64,000 nt of DNA, from assembly GCF_000766865.1 (NCBI RefSeq), contig NZ_JNFA01000011.1, positions 434,001 to 498,000 of the forward strand, written 5' to 3'. Origin of the DNA: Listeria booriae. GTDB lineage: Bacteria; Bacillota; Bacilli; Lactobacillales; Listeriaceae. A model generated the notes under the pieces. That model was not told where the DNA came from, searched no databases, and was given only the letters and a program-made list of their open reading frames with translations. The position numbers and the translations under genes are program-made. Below are positions 39,693 through 49,270 of this stretch, piece after piece (within the stretch, counting starts at the first letter, position 1; each line of letters begins with the position of its first letter).

Positions 39693-40048
39693 ACAACAAA
39701 ACACTCCTTTTCATTAGTTGAGCCATCTTCCGCGCTCATTTTTGTTTACCCTAGCATTTTAAAATAAACCGGAATGAGGTGAAAATGAAACAATATGCAT
39801 AAGGACTAGACCAATTGCGGCGAAATGTTATGGATATAAAGCTCTGTTTCCCGAGCAAAGAAAGCACTTACTTATCCAAATATACTAGGTCGATTGGCAA
39901 TAATTGTGATATGCCGCACAACTAGAAAATGCTGGTACGAAAGGGTTTTAATACCAAAAAAATAGTGTAGGGCGAACCATTTTTATAGAGCAGAAACACG
40001 TAAAAAGTATTACTTGAGTTTGTGAAAAAAATAACTAGTGTGGATACT

Positions 40049-40077
40049 TTGAATCTCCATTCTAAATAAGCTATAAT
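40049..40077 (+). promoter_or_regulatory. Sigma-A promoter of the qox operon
   Basis: TTGAAT, 17 bases, TATAAT; leader of about 220 bases. The stretch 39705-40045 upstream holds no gene that I can see. Confidence 0.75.
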
Positions 40078-40139
40078 GATATACGAGTATGCACATGCAG
40101 TTTCAAATTCATAATTTCACGAACAAGCGTTTAGTGAGA

Positions 40140-40157
40140 TTGTGAAAAATATTCACT
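40140..40157. promoter_or_regulatory. Rex-like operator in the qox leader
   Basis: TTGTGAAAAATATTCACT, close to the Rex consensus TTGTGAAATTAATTTCACAA, about 60 bases after the promoter. Half-like sites are at 40020 and 40115. Confidence 0.45.
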
Positions 40158-40304
40158 ATCTAGTTGTTTATATTGTGATACATAAATCCGAGATTATACA
40201 ATTAGGGAGGGCCATTTTAGATGGGGATCTGAGGTGGTTACGTTTGTATTTTTGCGCAAAAATACACAGCAACACAAACATCAAAAGGAAAGAAGGGGAT
40301 TCGG

Positions 40305-41405
40305 GTGTCAAAAATGCTCAAGTCATTACTACTTACAGTCTCGTTAGTCTTTGTCGGACTTCTTAGCGGCTGTGGTGATTTGACGGTACTAGATCCAAAA
40401 GGTCCAGTAGCGCAAAGTCAAAGCGATTTAATCATTTATTCGATTATTTTTATGCTGATTATTGTATTAACGATCTTCGTGTTGTTCGTGATTATGATTA
40501 CGAAATACCGCGAGAGAAAAGATCACTCCAACTACGAACCAAACATGCACGGTAGTACCAAATTAGAAATTTTATGGACGTTAATTCCGGTTGCGATTGT
40601 TATTGCCTTAGCGATTCCTACTGTTAAGACGATTTATGCGAACGAAAAGGCGCCAGAGGTTACTTCTCACAAAGACCCAATTGTTATTTATGCGACTAGC
40701 GCAAACTGGAAATGGTTCTTTAGTTATCCAGATCAGTCGATTGAAACTGTGAATTATGTACATATTCCAACGAATCGACCGGTATTATTCAAGCTTACCG
40801 CGGCAGACTCGATGACGAGTTTCTGGGTGCCACAACTTGGTGGACAGAAGTACGCGATGAGTGGTATGACGATGGATTTGTATTTGCAAGCCGATGAAAC
40901 AGGTACTTTTAAAGGACGGAACTCGAACTTTAATGGAGAAGGTTTTGCGGGACAAACATTTAATGTTGTTGCACAAAAACCGGCAGAGTTTGAGAAATGG
41001 GCGTTAAAAACAAAAGCTGATTCACCAACGTTATCGCAAGACCGCTATGATAAATTATTATTACCTGGTAACGTGAAAGAACAGTCTTATGCGGGAACCC
41101 ACATGGCCTTTGTTGATCCAGCAGCAGATCCAGAGTACGTTTTCTATGCGTATAAGCGCTTTGGATTTGAATTAACGAACCCACATGATCCGCACGCCAA
41201 AGATACGCGAACAACCAAGCCAATCTTGCCACCACGTCCAGTCACGATTACGAATCCGCGTTTCGAGCAGATGGACATGGAACCAATGATTATCAAAAAT
41301 GGCACTGGTTATAAGCAAGATAAACATTATGATGAAGAAATGAAGAAATTAGGTAAAGAAATCAATACCGATGAGGCGAAAGATCACGACAAATCGGGAC
41401 ACTAA
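40305..41405 (+). CDS. qoxA: Quinol oxidase subunit II (aa3-type), QoxA
   Basis: 366 residues from GTG at 40305. The lipoprotein signal peptide ends FVGLLSGCGDL. Two membrane helices follow (IIYSIIFMLIIVLTIFVLF; LEILWTLIPVAIVIALAIP), then an extracellular cupredoxin domain (TSANWKWFFSYPDQ, HIPTNRPVLFKLTAADSMTSFWVPQLGGQ). The CuA cysteines are absent, as expected for an enzyme that uses menaquinol rather than cytochrome c. First gene of qoxABCD. Confidence 0.95.
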   Translation: MSKMLKSLLLTVSLVFVGLLSGCGDLTVLDPKGPVAQSQSDLIIYSIIFMLIIVLTIFVLFVIMITKYRERKDHSNYEPNMHGSTKLEILWTLIPVAIVIALAIPTVKTIYANEKAPEVTSHKDPIVIYATSANWKWFFSYPDQSIETVNYVHIPTNRPVLFKLTAADSMTSFWVPQLGGQKYAMSGMTMDLYLQADETGTFKGRNSNFNGEGFAGQTFNVVAQKPAEFEKWALKTKADSPTLSQDRYDKLLLPGNVKEQSYAGTHMAFVDPAADPEYVFYAYKRFGFELTNPHDPHAKDTRTTKPILPPRPVTITNPRFEQMDMEPMIIKNGTGYKQDKHYDEEMKKLGKEINTDEAKDHDKSGH

Positions 41406-41423
41406 AAAGGGGGGTATTTCAAC

Positions 41424-43403
41424 ATGAGTTTAGATGAATTTATCATCACCGGCGACCCGCTGATTTTAGGAGCCCAAATTTCGATCGCTCTAGTCAGTAT
41501 CGGTATCGTCGTGTTACTAACTTATACAAAGAAATGGAAGTGGCTATTCACAGAATGGATTGCTTCTGTTGACCACAAACGCCTTGGGATCATGTATCTT
41601 TTGGCAGCAGTATTGATGTTTTTCCGTGGTGGGGTCGATGCACTTATGATTCGTACTCAGCTCGCGTTGCCAGGGATGGAATTCTTGGACGCCCAGCATT
41701 ACAATGAGGTATTTACGACTCACGGAACGATTATGATTTTATTTATGGCGATGCCGTTCGTTATTGGTTTAATGAACATCGTTGTGCCGCTTCAAATTGG
41801 GGCGCGTGACGTTGCATTCCCATTCTTGAACAACTTAAGTTTCTGGACATTCTTTATGGGGGCAATGCTTTTCAATATTTCCTTCGTAATTGGTGGTAGC
41901 CCAGCAGCTGGTTGGACAAACTATGCACCATTAGCCGAGGAATTTAGTCCTGGTTACGGGATTAACTTCTACTTACTCGGGGTTCAGATAGCCGGTATCG
42001 GTACGCTGATGACGGGTATTAACTTCATGGTTACGATTTTACGGATGCGAACGAAGGGCATGACACTTATGAAAATGCCAATGTTCACGTGGACATCGCT
42101 AATCACGTGTTTAATTATTGTTTTTGCGTTCCCAGTACTTACTGTGGCGCTTGCTTTAATGACGTTTGACCGTTTGTTTGGAACGGCATTCTTTACGCTA
42201 GCAAATGGCGGTATTCCGATGATGTGGGCCAACCTGTTCTGGGTTTGGGGGCATCCTGAGGTGTATATTGTTATTTTGCCGGCATTCGGTATTTTCTCGG
42301 AAATCATCTCTACTTTCTCCAAGAAAAAACTATTTGGTTACCCAGCGATGGTTGCGGCAGTTGTTGTCATTTCCTTGCTAAGTTTCCTAGTTTGGGTCCA
42401 TCACTTCTTCACGATGGGTTCAGGCGCAGCAGTTAACTCGTTCTTCTCAATCACAACAATGATGATTGCGATACCGACGGGGATTAAGATATTCAACTGG
42501 CTCTTTACGATGTACAAAGGGCGAATATCGTTCACCACACCGATGCTTTGGTCGTTAGCGTTTATACCGAACTTTGTTATTGGTGGGGTTACAGGGGTTA
42601 TGCTTGCGATGGCAGCGGCCGATTATCAATATCACAACACGTACTTCCTAGTATCGCATTTCCACTACGTTTTAATCGCCGGAACCGTGTTCTCATGTTT
42701 CGCAGGTTTGATTTATTGGTATCCGAAAATCGTCGGTTATCGCCTGAATGAGAAAATTGGTAAGTGGTTCTTCTGGGTATTTGTGATTGGATTTAACGTA
42801 TGTTTCTTCCCGCAATATTTCCTAGGTCTTGATGGTATGCCACGTCGTATCCACACATATGTGCAAGGTGACGGCTGGACTACACTTAACTTTATTTCAA
42901 CGGTTGGTGCGTTCCTAATGGGAGCAGCATTCCTAATTCTTTGCTGGAACATCGTTTACAGTTACAAGAACTCTAAACGTGAAACAACTGGTGATCCATG
43001 GGATGCGCGTACACTGGAGTGGGCAACTTCTTCTGCTGTACCACCAAAATATAATTTCGCTAAATTGCCAGAATGGAACGATTTGGACGATTTCTGGGAG
43101 AAAAAACAACGCGGCGAAACGTATAACGACGACAAAGATTACAAACATATTCATATGCCAAACAATACATTGCTAGGTTTTGTGATGTCGGTGTTCTTCT
43201 TTATTGCCGGCTTTGGTCTAGTCTTCTATTGGTACTGGCTTGGAATCCTTGGTGGCCTTGGGGTGCTGGCATGTCTTGCTTATCGTTCATTCAAGAAAGA
43301 CGATGGCTATCATGTGGAAGTTCCTGAAATCATTGCTACCGAAGAACAAGCGGCACGTGAATTCAAAACTGGCATAAAGGAGGGTAACCCATGGAACCTA
43401 TAA
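41424..43403 (+). CDS. qoxB: Quinol oxidase subunit I, QoxB
   Basis: 659 residues, about 14 membrane helices. Haem-copper ligands are visible: [14 protein letters not shown] (low-spin haem His), [12 protein letters not shown] (CuB His with the cross-linked Tyr), WVHHFFTMG (CuB His pair) and [10 protein letters not shown] (haem His pair). It contains the site that reduces O2 to water while pumping protons. The last 13 bases overlap qoxC. Confidence 0.97.
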   Translation: MSLDEFIITGDPLILGAQISIALVSIGIVVLLTYTKKWKWLFTEWIASVDHKRLGIMYLLAAVLMFFRGGVDALMIRTQLALPGMEFLDAQHYNEVFTTHGTIMILFMAMPFVIGLMNIVVPLQIGARDVAFPFLNNLSFWTFFMGAMLFNISFVIGGSPAAGWTNYAPLAEEFSPGYGINFYLLGVQIAGIGTLMTGINFMVTILRMRTKGMTLMKMPMFTWTSLITCLIIVFAFPVLTVALALMTFDRLFGTAFFTLANGGIPMMWANLFWVWGHPEVYIVILPAFGIFSEIISTFSKKKLFGYPAMVAAVVVISLLSFLVWVHHFFTMGSGAAVNSFFSITTMMIAIPTGIKIFNWLFTMYKGRISFTTPMLWSLAFIPNFVIGGVTGVMLAMAAADYQYHNTYFLVSHFHYVLIAGTVFSCFAGLIYWYPKIVGYRLNEKIGKWFFWVFVIGFNVCFFPQYFLGLDGMPRRIHTYVQGDGWTTLNFISTVGAFLMGAAFLILCWNIVYSYKNSKRETTGDPWDARTLEWATSSAVPPKYNFAKLPEWNDLDDFWEKKQRGETYNDDKDYKHIHMPNNTLLGFVMSVFFFIAGFGLVFYWYWLGILGGLGVLACLAYRSFKKDDGYHVEVPEIIATEEQAAREFKTGIKEGNPWNL

Positions 43404-44002
43404 AAGAAAATTCCAGCCTTCCGTTAGAATATCAATCCGAACAAGGACGTTTAAACATTTTGGGCTTCTGGATTTTCCTTGGCGCTGAAATTGCTTTATT
43501 CGGTACGTTGTTTGCAACTTATTTTGTTATGTACAGTGGTGGCTCAAATGCGGGTCATCCGCCGTCCGAAATGTTCGAGTTACCGCTCGTTCTGATTATG
43601 ACATTCTTGCTTTTAACAAGTAGTTTTACGTGTGGTCTTGCCATTGGTGAGATGCGTAAAGGGAACGTGAAGCGTCTGATGGTCTATTCTATTATTACGC
43701 TACTTCTAGGTGCTGGATTCGTAGGTTTTGAAATTTACGAGTTTGCGCATTACGTAATGGAAGGCGTAACATTGAAAGTAGGATCTTACTGGTCCGCATT
43801 CTTCGTTTTACTTGGAACCCATGGTCTCCACGTAACGATCGGTTTGTTCTGGATCTCATTTATTCTGATTCAAATTAAAATGAGAGGCTTAACGGCTCAA
43901 GCAGCTTCTAAAGTCTTCATTTCAAGCCTTTATTGGCATTTCCTAGACGTTGTGTGGATTTTCATCTTCACAGGTGTCTATCTGTTAGGGATGGTGAATT
44001 AA
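43391..44002 (+). CDS. qoxC: Quinol oxidase subunit III, QoxC
   Basis: 203 residues with five hydrophobic segments. The segment [15 protein letters not shown] and the C-terminal [21 protein letters not shown] are typical of haem-copper oxidase subunit III. It stabilises the complex in the membrane. The start lies within qoxB, which couples translation. Confidence 0.95.
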   Translation: MEPIKENSSLPLEYQSEQGRLNILGFWIFLGAEIALFGTLFATYFVMYSGGSNAGHPPSEMFELPLVLIMTFLLLTSSFTCGLAIGEMRKGNVKRLMVYSIITLLLGAGFVGFEIYEFAHYVMEGVTLKVGSYWSAFFVLLGTHGLHVTIGLFWISFILIQIKMRGLTAQAASKVFISSLYWHFLDVVWIFIFTGVYLLGMVN

Positions 44003-44003
44003 T

Positions 44004-44333
44004 ATGGCGAAAAACAAAGCGAATACTGCGCATGCCGAAGAAGGCATTCCGTGGAAACATATCATTGGTTTTGCCTTATCGATCGCGTTAACATTGCTAG
44101 CTGTCTGGGTTGTCTTCGAATCCACGCTTGATAAATCAGTAATCGTAACGGTTATCTTTATCTTCGCGTTCATTCAAGCAGCACTACAACTACTCATGTT
44201 CATGCACATGACGGAAGGTAAAAATGGACGCATCCAAGTCGGTAACATCCTGTTCGCAGCTTTCATCGCAATTGTCGTTGTAATGGGCTCGTACTGGGTT
44301 ATGGAACTTGGACATATGAATCACCTAATGTAA
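44004..44333 (+). CDS. qoxD: Quinol oxidase subunit IV, QoxD
   Basis: 109 residues with three membrane helices, of the cytochrome c oxidase subunit IV-like family (IPWKHIIGFALSIALTLLAVW; LLMFMHMTEGKNGRIQVGNI). Last gene of the operon, one base after qoxC. Confidence 0.93.
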   Translation: MAKNKANTAHAEEGIPWKHIIGFALSIALTLLAVWVVFESTLDKSVIVTVIFIFAFIQAALQLLMFMHMTEGKNGRIQVGNILFAAFIAIVVVMGSYWVMELGHMNHLM

Positions 44334-44340
44334 AACGGGA

Positions 44341-44380
44341 AAAGCCGTGCCTGGCGTGGAGCTGGGCGCGGCTTTTTTTG
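44341..44380 (+). terminator. Terminator after qoxD
   Basis: AAAGCCGTGCC pairs with GGCGCGGCTTT (with G-U), followed by T7. Confidence 0.8.
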
Positions 44381-44406
44381 CTAGTAAGATTTTTTTATAA
44401 AATTGC

Positions 44407-44437
44407 TTGCATTGAAGTGAACTCCAAGTGTTAAAGT
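44407..44437 (+). promoter_or_regulatory. MerR-type promoter with 19-bp spacer
   Basis: TTGCAT and TAAAGT are separated by 19 bases, and the spacer holds the palindrome TTGAAGTGAACTCCAA. Over-long spacers with a central palindrome are the mark of MerR-activated promoters. A MerR gene is the third gene downstream. Confidence 0.7.
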
Positions 44438-44459
44438 GATATATGAGGAGATGATACCA

Positions 44460-44537
44460 ATGACAGCAAAAAAACAGACGGCTGGGCGTGACCAGCATTT
44501 AATATTGCAAAAGAGATTTACGGGAGGTAGGGCATGA
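44460..44537 (+). CDS. Possible 25-residue leader protein
   Basis: ATG behind GAGGAG opens MTAKKQTAGRDQHLILQKRF and ends FTGGRA. The TGA overlaps the ATG of the lipoprotein gene (ATGA), so translation would be coupled. It is basic and hydrophilic, with no known family. It may be a leader peptide rather than a functional protein. Confidence 0.45.
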   Translation: MTAKKQTAGRDQHLILQKRFTGGRA

Positions 44538-44959
44538 AACGAAAAGGTTGGCTATTTGTTGTACTAGCAATGTTCCTATTAGTGGGCTGCAGCGCGGAGG
44601 CGGATAGTGATGTACGTCTGGAAATGGAGCCGAATGAAGCGGCGCTCGCGATAGTAAAAGAGGAGATTCCGAAGCATTCACCGAATTTGTCGTTGGAAGC
44701 GATTCAGAATGATGGCGCTTACTATTTTGCGGCTTTAGAGAAAGAGGACATCATGATTTATCAGTTTACGTATAAGGATGGCGCGGATGTGTCGATACCG
44801 GTTTATTTGAAGCGTGAGAAGAACGGGTGGAAGCAAGTGAGCGAGTTGCCGTTCATCGATTATTCAACGACGATTGGTAAAGAGGCCGCGCGTTATTTGA
44901 CGGAAGAAATGCATAATCCGAAGACAAAAGGTATTGTTGTGTTGCATAATAGTTTGTAA
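44534..44959 (+). CDS. Putative lipoprotein of the MerR unit
   Basis: 141 residues. Signal peptide WLFVVLAMFLLVGCSAEA with lipobox LVGC, so a membrane-anchored extracytoplasmic protein. The mature domain (about 120 residues) is acidic and mixed alpha/beta, and I cannot assign it to a family. It lies between a MerR-type promoter and a MerR gene, 17 bases before the latter, so it is probably part of a sensing or stress response unit. Confidence 0.75.
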   Translation: MKRKGWLFVVLAMFLLVGCSAEADSDVRLEMEPNEAALAIVKEEIPKHSPNLSLEAIQNDGAYYFAALEKEDIMIYQFTYKDGADVSIPVYLKREKNGWKQVSELPFIDYSTTIGKEAARYLTEEMHNPKTKGIVVLHNSL

Positions 44960-44976
44960 AGGAGCTGAGAATACCA

Positions 44977-45363
44977 TTGAATATAAAAGAAGCGAGTGAA
45001 CGCACAGGGGTTTCGGCCGATACGATTCGCTATTATGAACGGATTGGTTTAGTTCCACCGATTGAGCGAAATCATAATGGCGTGCGGCAGATTGATGATG
45101 AGGACTTGCGCTGGTTGGAATTTAGCCGACATATGCGCCATGCGGGGCTTTCTGTGGAAGCGTTGATTGAGTATTTGGCGCTGTTTCGGATGGGTGACGC
45201 TACGATTGATACGCGGATCAACTTGTTGAAAGAACAGCGAAATGAGTTGAAAGACCGGATTGATGTGATGCAAGAAGCGTTGGAACGGCTTGATTTTAAG
45301 ATAGAGAATTATCGAGGTCATATGGTTCCGGCGGAGGAGAAATTGAAGGATTTTGATTCATGA
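44977..45363 (+). CDS. MerR-family transcriptional regulator
   Basis: 128 residues from TTG at 44977 behind AAAGGAG. The N-terminal winged helix reads NIKEASERTGVSADTIRYYERIGLVPP, in family order residues 2-28, and is followed by a dimerising coiled coil (INLLKEQRNELKDRIDVMQEAL). There is no cysteine, so metal or thiol sensing of the MerR/NmlR kind is unlikely; it resembles AdhR-like or small-ligand members. It probably controls its own operon through the 19-bp-spacer promoter at 44407-44437. Confidence 0.9.
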   Translation: MNIKEASERTGVSADTIRYYERIGLVPPIERNHNGVRQIDDEDLRWLEFSRHMRHAGLSVEALIEYLALFRMGDATIDTRINLLKEQRNELKDRIDVMQEALERLDFKIENYRGHMVPAEEKLKDFDS

Positions 45364-45389
45364 ATAGTATTAACTGAATCTGAATAATC

Positions 45390-45432
45390 CAAAGAGACTA
45401 GCAAATTTGTTATCCTTGCTGGCCTCTTTTCT
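45390..45432. terminator. Bidirectional terminator between merR and the beta-helix gene
   Basis: AAAGAG and AGCAA pair with TTGCT and CTCTTT with small mismatches; a T-rich tract follows on the plus strand and an interrupted one on the minus strand. Confidence 0.55.
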
Positions 45433-45437
45433 TTCGT

Positions 45438-48400
45438 CTATATCAATGTAACAAGAAATTTTTGCAGAAGTTCTCCCACTGTATTGTAACCGCATACATA
45501 AACATTGCTTGTAGCATCAATTTTACCTTTTGCGTAGTATTTAAAGGTAGTGGACGTGAGTGGAGGAACTTTGCTTAAAACTGGAGCGTCATCAATCTGA
45601 ATCGCTAGTAATTTCAATTGCCACTCTGATTTAGTATGCTGTTGATATGTGCCTGTAACATCTGTAGTCCCTAATGAATACACCGCAGATTGAAAAAGAG
45701 GAACTTCTACTGGTAAAGGAATTTCGTGTACTAAACGACCAGAAATATAGGCTCGTAGAGAAAGGACATCGCTAAGCGTAAAATCAGTCGCATTGACGTA
45801 AAAAGTGAGTGATTTTTCTTCTAGCGCAGAGTTTAAAGCGCCTCCTATGCCAGAGTGGAATTGATTATTTCGATATAACGTAAGCCCAGTTAACGATTCA
45901 GCAGATTTAGCAAGGATTATGATTAGTTGTTGTGTTTTGCCTAGTTGTAGGGTGGAAACGGATTTTATGGCGTAGGTGTATAATGGGACGGGTCGACAGT
46001 CAATCACTGTGTTTCCATGATAAACAAGTAGCTCTACATGTTGCTTTGAAAAAGTAATCCAGCTTTTCGCGTAATGTTGCCAGTCTAATTGCGCCGCATC
46101 CCAGTAAGCTGGAGAGCCTTGTAAGACACCATCTATACGAAGTTGTAGGGCTATTTTTCCAGTAAGGTGTGCTCGAAACGTTGTATCGAAAGACCCTGTT
46201 ATAAAACGGCTTTGCTGGATAGTGAAAGGCTGGATGGCTTTCAAAATAGGCATGTAGACGGTAGTTTCGGCATGCATCATTGGGAAGCCAAGTGCGTGTT
46301 GCAGTTCTATATGAAGCTTTGTGACAGGAATAGAAGCATTCGATTCTTCTACGGACAATGTGAATAGGTAGATTTCGTTCGTGCTGGATGGTTGCTGTTC
46401 CATTTTAATTACACGGACGGAGAGTGTATGTGAAAGAATAGTCGCCTGAAAGCATTTAGCCCACTGTTCCAGTGTGGCGGGGCGTTGAAAGTCTGTGTCA
46501 GGAACAAGTGTTAGATCCAGCTGTCCTTGGACGATAACCTGTGATGAATCTGTTTGTCGGCGCGCGGTCTCTAATACTAGTCCGTTATATATAATGGGAA
46601 TATCCATACTATCAAGTGGTTGTAGCTGTTCATCCAATGCAATCATTTGAACCTGGTCTTTAATAGATTTTACATGTTTACGAAGATCTAAGGACAGAAC
46701 ATTTTTTGTAGCAGCATAGGGCAAAGAAGTCACTGTAGCTATCAGAACCTGATTAACCGTGATTTGAATGCTATGCACTTTTTCACCGTCATAACCTAAG
46801 GAAAGAATTGGTTTTGTGTCCAATGTATAGCTTGGAATATCGGTCCATACTTCACCAGTAGAAGCAGGCGGTGTCCACTTTGCGACTACATCTCCGTAGA
46901 TATTATGTGCCTCTATTACCCAACTATCTTGATGTGTCAGCTTTGGTGGAACAGGATAATAAAAAGAAGATTCGTTACTAAGCACAACAGATGCGACCAC
47001 TTTTTCGTTCACTAAGCTATGTAAGGCATACACTTGTTGCCGGTTTTCTGTGACGTGGACGAGTAGGGTGGTATCTTCTTGATGGTAGCTATGACTTGTT
47101 AAAAGTCCTTTTTGAAGTATGGGAATACGAATTTCATCAAGAATCAGAGGGGTGTCTGAATTACTATTTTTCTTACCTAATGCTTGAAGGCGAACATCTT
47201 CGTTTTCACTTGTTAGCTGGTTTTTCATATAGTAGCGGAAATCATATGTGCCGTCGGGAGCAGGTGTTGCTTTTACTTCTTGTAATGGCTTTCCATCAAT
47301 CACGAGGCGAATTGTTGTGAAAGGTTCCGCCCGTAACCAGGTGCCTTGTAGCCAGTCTTGTCCCAGCGTGAAGTCTTGCGCCACTAGCCCTTTTGCATAA
47401 ACCTGACACACATAATCTTCGGTATAAAAGGGAGGGACACTACTGACGGGTGTATACGTAGAGAAATAACGTATCGTTTGTCCTGCCTGAAGTGGGGTTG
47501 GGGATGTTGCTTCGTAACGCTCCGCATGCACTTGATGAGAGGTGAGCGATGTTGCTCCTTGATATACAGAACGCCATTTGACAGAGTCCCACTCATTCCA
47601 TTGAAAAGTCGTATCTCCTTCATGTAACGGGTAGTAAGTCGCAAATGTTTCGGTTGGCCGGACATGTTGCAGGATATCTGCTGGTGTAAGTCCTGGAGTA
47701 TACGCCAAAATAGTATTCTCAAACGCAAACGGTAACATAGGTTGATGCGTATACGGATCTTTTTTCTTACGAATGCGGTTATTTCGAATGGTTGATCCTG
47801 GGGAGAGTGGCTGGTTCATCCGACAGAAAAAGAAGGCGCGTTGGTTCGCTGTGTTAATATCCCCATCCAGTTGATTATCATCAAAATGAAGTACCCCGAT
47901 ATTGCCAAAATGAAACACATGAAAATCCCGATGAAGTGACGTGAATGCATTAGCCTGAACGTTAAGAGTGAGGACTTTATAAGATTCTGGCTCCCCTAGT
48001 TGATTTTGCGCAGAACGGAAGAAAATAGGCGTGCCTTTTTCACCTGGTAGGGAGCTGTCTCGCTGGTATTTCTGATTAATTATATTGGCGCAGAAATCGA
48101 TTTTTTTCGTGTATCGGAAGTTTTTTCCGTTTTGAATATTACCGCTGATGCCTAGGATAGTGTTGGAGATATTGTAGAAACGATTCTTTGAGATGGTGAA
48201 GGAGCCTGTAGCTAGTGCTTCATCTATTGTATTCGCGGAACCGTATAATACGATGGCTTCTTCGATTTCTTGGAAGGTATTGTCTTGGATTGTTGCGCCA
48301 TGACAAGCAGTTAGATACAAGGCATTGTCTATCGCGTTTTTGAAAGTATTCCCCTTAATTATGAAATCGCTTTCAATTAAAGCGTAACCGACACAGGTAA

Positions 48401-48986
48401 TGCCTTGAACAATAGGCTGTTGTTGATCTACCGCCCATTCTTCTTGGGAGATTATCGCGGGTTTAGGCGTACCAGAAGGGGAGGGACCGAAATGGTTATT
48501 TTGAATCGTTACGTTGGCGGTAGTATAGCCTTCTAGGGTGATACATCGATTGAGTTGGCGGGGTTGATAATCATTTACTTCTAGCGGCTTACCGGAATCG
48601 TTGTTGACAAAGTGACATGCCTCAATCATGATATTCTGGCAATCACTAATATATAAGGTACTCTCTGTAGCCATATTTTCGAATACTTGGTTTTGATTGA
48701 AAGCATAGCCTTTAAACACGCAATTTCTAATTGTGATGTTGCGACAGCCGACAAGCCGAAGCCCATAGTGACTACTTTTGTTAAGGTCAAAAACAATATT
48801 TTCTAGCACTATATTTTCAATGGGAATATAGTTTCCTGTTTTGTCTTTCGGTGATACGATATTGACGAGGGCGGGTAACCAATCAATATCTTTGGATAAA
48901 GGCTCAATGTAGCGGGCTTGAATAGTGGTAAAGCTTTCAAGTTCAGAAAGGGAAGTAATCGGTGTTTCAATAATGCGTGTGGACAT
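45438..48986 (-). CDS. Large parallel beta-helix protein with Ig-like modules
   Basis: 1183 residues from ATG at 48986 (MSTRIIETPITS), with AAGGAGG nine bases upstream. Residues about 40-450 are a right-handed parallel beta-helix, with repeated turns of the type NITIRNCVFKG, NIMIEACHFVNN, VTIQNNHFG, FIIKGNTFKNA, ATIQDNTFQEIE and FTISKNRFYNIS. Residues about 500-1180 look like a chain of divergent all-beta modules of the Listeria Ig-like kind (FTTIRLVIDGKPLQEV; GKIALQLRIDGVLQG; FKYYAKGKIDATSNVYVCGY). There is no signal peptide, LPXTG or transmembrane segment, so its location is unclear. Possible roles are glycan binding or cleavage, or a released surface factor. It stands next to an LPXTG protein. 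Confidence 0.75.
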   Translation of the reverse strand: MSTRIIETPITSLSELESFTTIQARYIEPLSKDIDWLPALVNIVSPKDKTGNYIPIENIVLENIVFDLNKSSHYGLRLVGCRNITIRNCVFKGYAFNQNQVFENMATESTLYISDCQNIMIEACHFVNNDSGKPLEVNDYQPRQLNRCITLEGYTTANVTIQNNHFGPSPSGTPKPAIISQEEWAVDQQQPIVQGITCVGYALIESDFIIKGNTFKNAIDNALYLTACHGATIQDNTFQEIEEAIVLYGSANTIDEALATGSFTISKNRFYNISNTILGISGNIQNGKNFRYTKKIDFCANIINQKYQRDSSLPGEKGTPIFFRSAQNQLGEPESYKVLTLNVQANAFTSLHRDFHVFHFGNIGVLHFDDNQLDGDINTANQRAFFFCRMNQPLSPGSTIRNNRIRKKKDPYTHQPMLPFAFENTILAYTPGLTPADILQHVRPTETFATYYPLHEGDTTFQWNEWDSVKWRSVYQGATSLTSHQVHAERYEATSPTPLQAGQTIRYFSTYTPVSSVPPFYTEDYVCQVYAKGLVAQDFTLGQDWLQGTWLRAEPFTTIRLVIDGKPLQEVKATPAPDGTYDFRYYMKNQLTSENEDVRLQALGKKNSNSDTPLILDEIRIPILQKGLLTSHSYHQEDTTLLVHVTENRQQVYALHSLVNEKVVASVVLSNESSFYYPVPPKLTHQDSWVIEAHNIYGDVVAKWTPPASTGEVWTDIPSYTLDTKPILSLGYDGEKVHSIQITVNQVLIATVTSLPYAATKNVLSLDLRKHVKSIKDQVQMIALDEQLQPLDSMDIPIIYNGLVLETARRQTDSSQVIVQGQLDLTLVPDTDFQRPATLEQWAKCFQATILSHTLSVRVIKMEQQPSSTNEIYLFTLSVEESNASIPVTKLHIELQHALGFPMMHAETTVYMPILKAIQPFTIQQSRFITGSFDTTFRAHLTGKIALQLRIDGVLQGSPAYWDAAQLDWQHYAKSWITFSKQHVELLVYHGNTVIDCRPVPLYTYAIKSVSTLQLGKTQQLIIILAKSAESLTGLTLYRNNQFHSGIGGALNSALEEKSLTFYVNATDFTLSDVLSLRAYISGRLVHEIPLPVEVPLFQSAVYSLGTTDVTGTYQQHTKSEWQLKLLAIQIDDAPVLSKVPPLTSTTFKYYAKGKIDATSNVYVCGYNTVGELLQKFLVTLI

Positions 48987-49270
48987 GGGCATACGCCTCC
49001 TTAGTTAATATCTGAAAAAGCAGTAAACACTATTTTCAGTGCATTCACTATAGCATATAAATACAAAAAAATGGTTCTAAATGAGTAAAATTCAAAAAAT
49101 AGACACATATAGACGAAAAAAATCACACTTTTAATGGAAACGCTATCGAATCGTAGCGAGTAGCATGCTATACTGAGGTCAAATCTTATTGTAGGCCGAT
49201 TTGTGATATGAGTGATGCTTAACAACAAATGGAGTTACTTCAAGCTCCATAGAAAAGGAGGCAATATTGG

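Noticed and set aside
40142-40366. 74-residue frame in the qox leader
   Set aside because: Overlaps qoxA in another frame and lacks a ribosome site; the leader carries a Rex-like palindrome instead.
44977-45363. Metal- or thiol-sensing MerR (CueR/ZntR/NmlR)
   Set aside because: The protein contains no cysteine.
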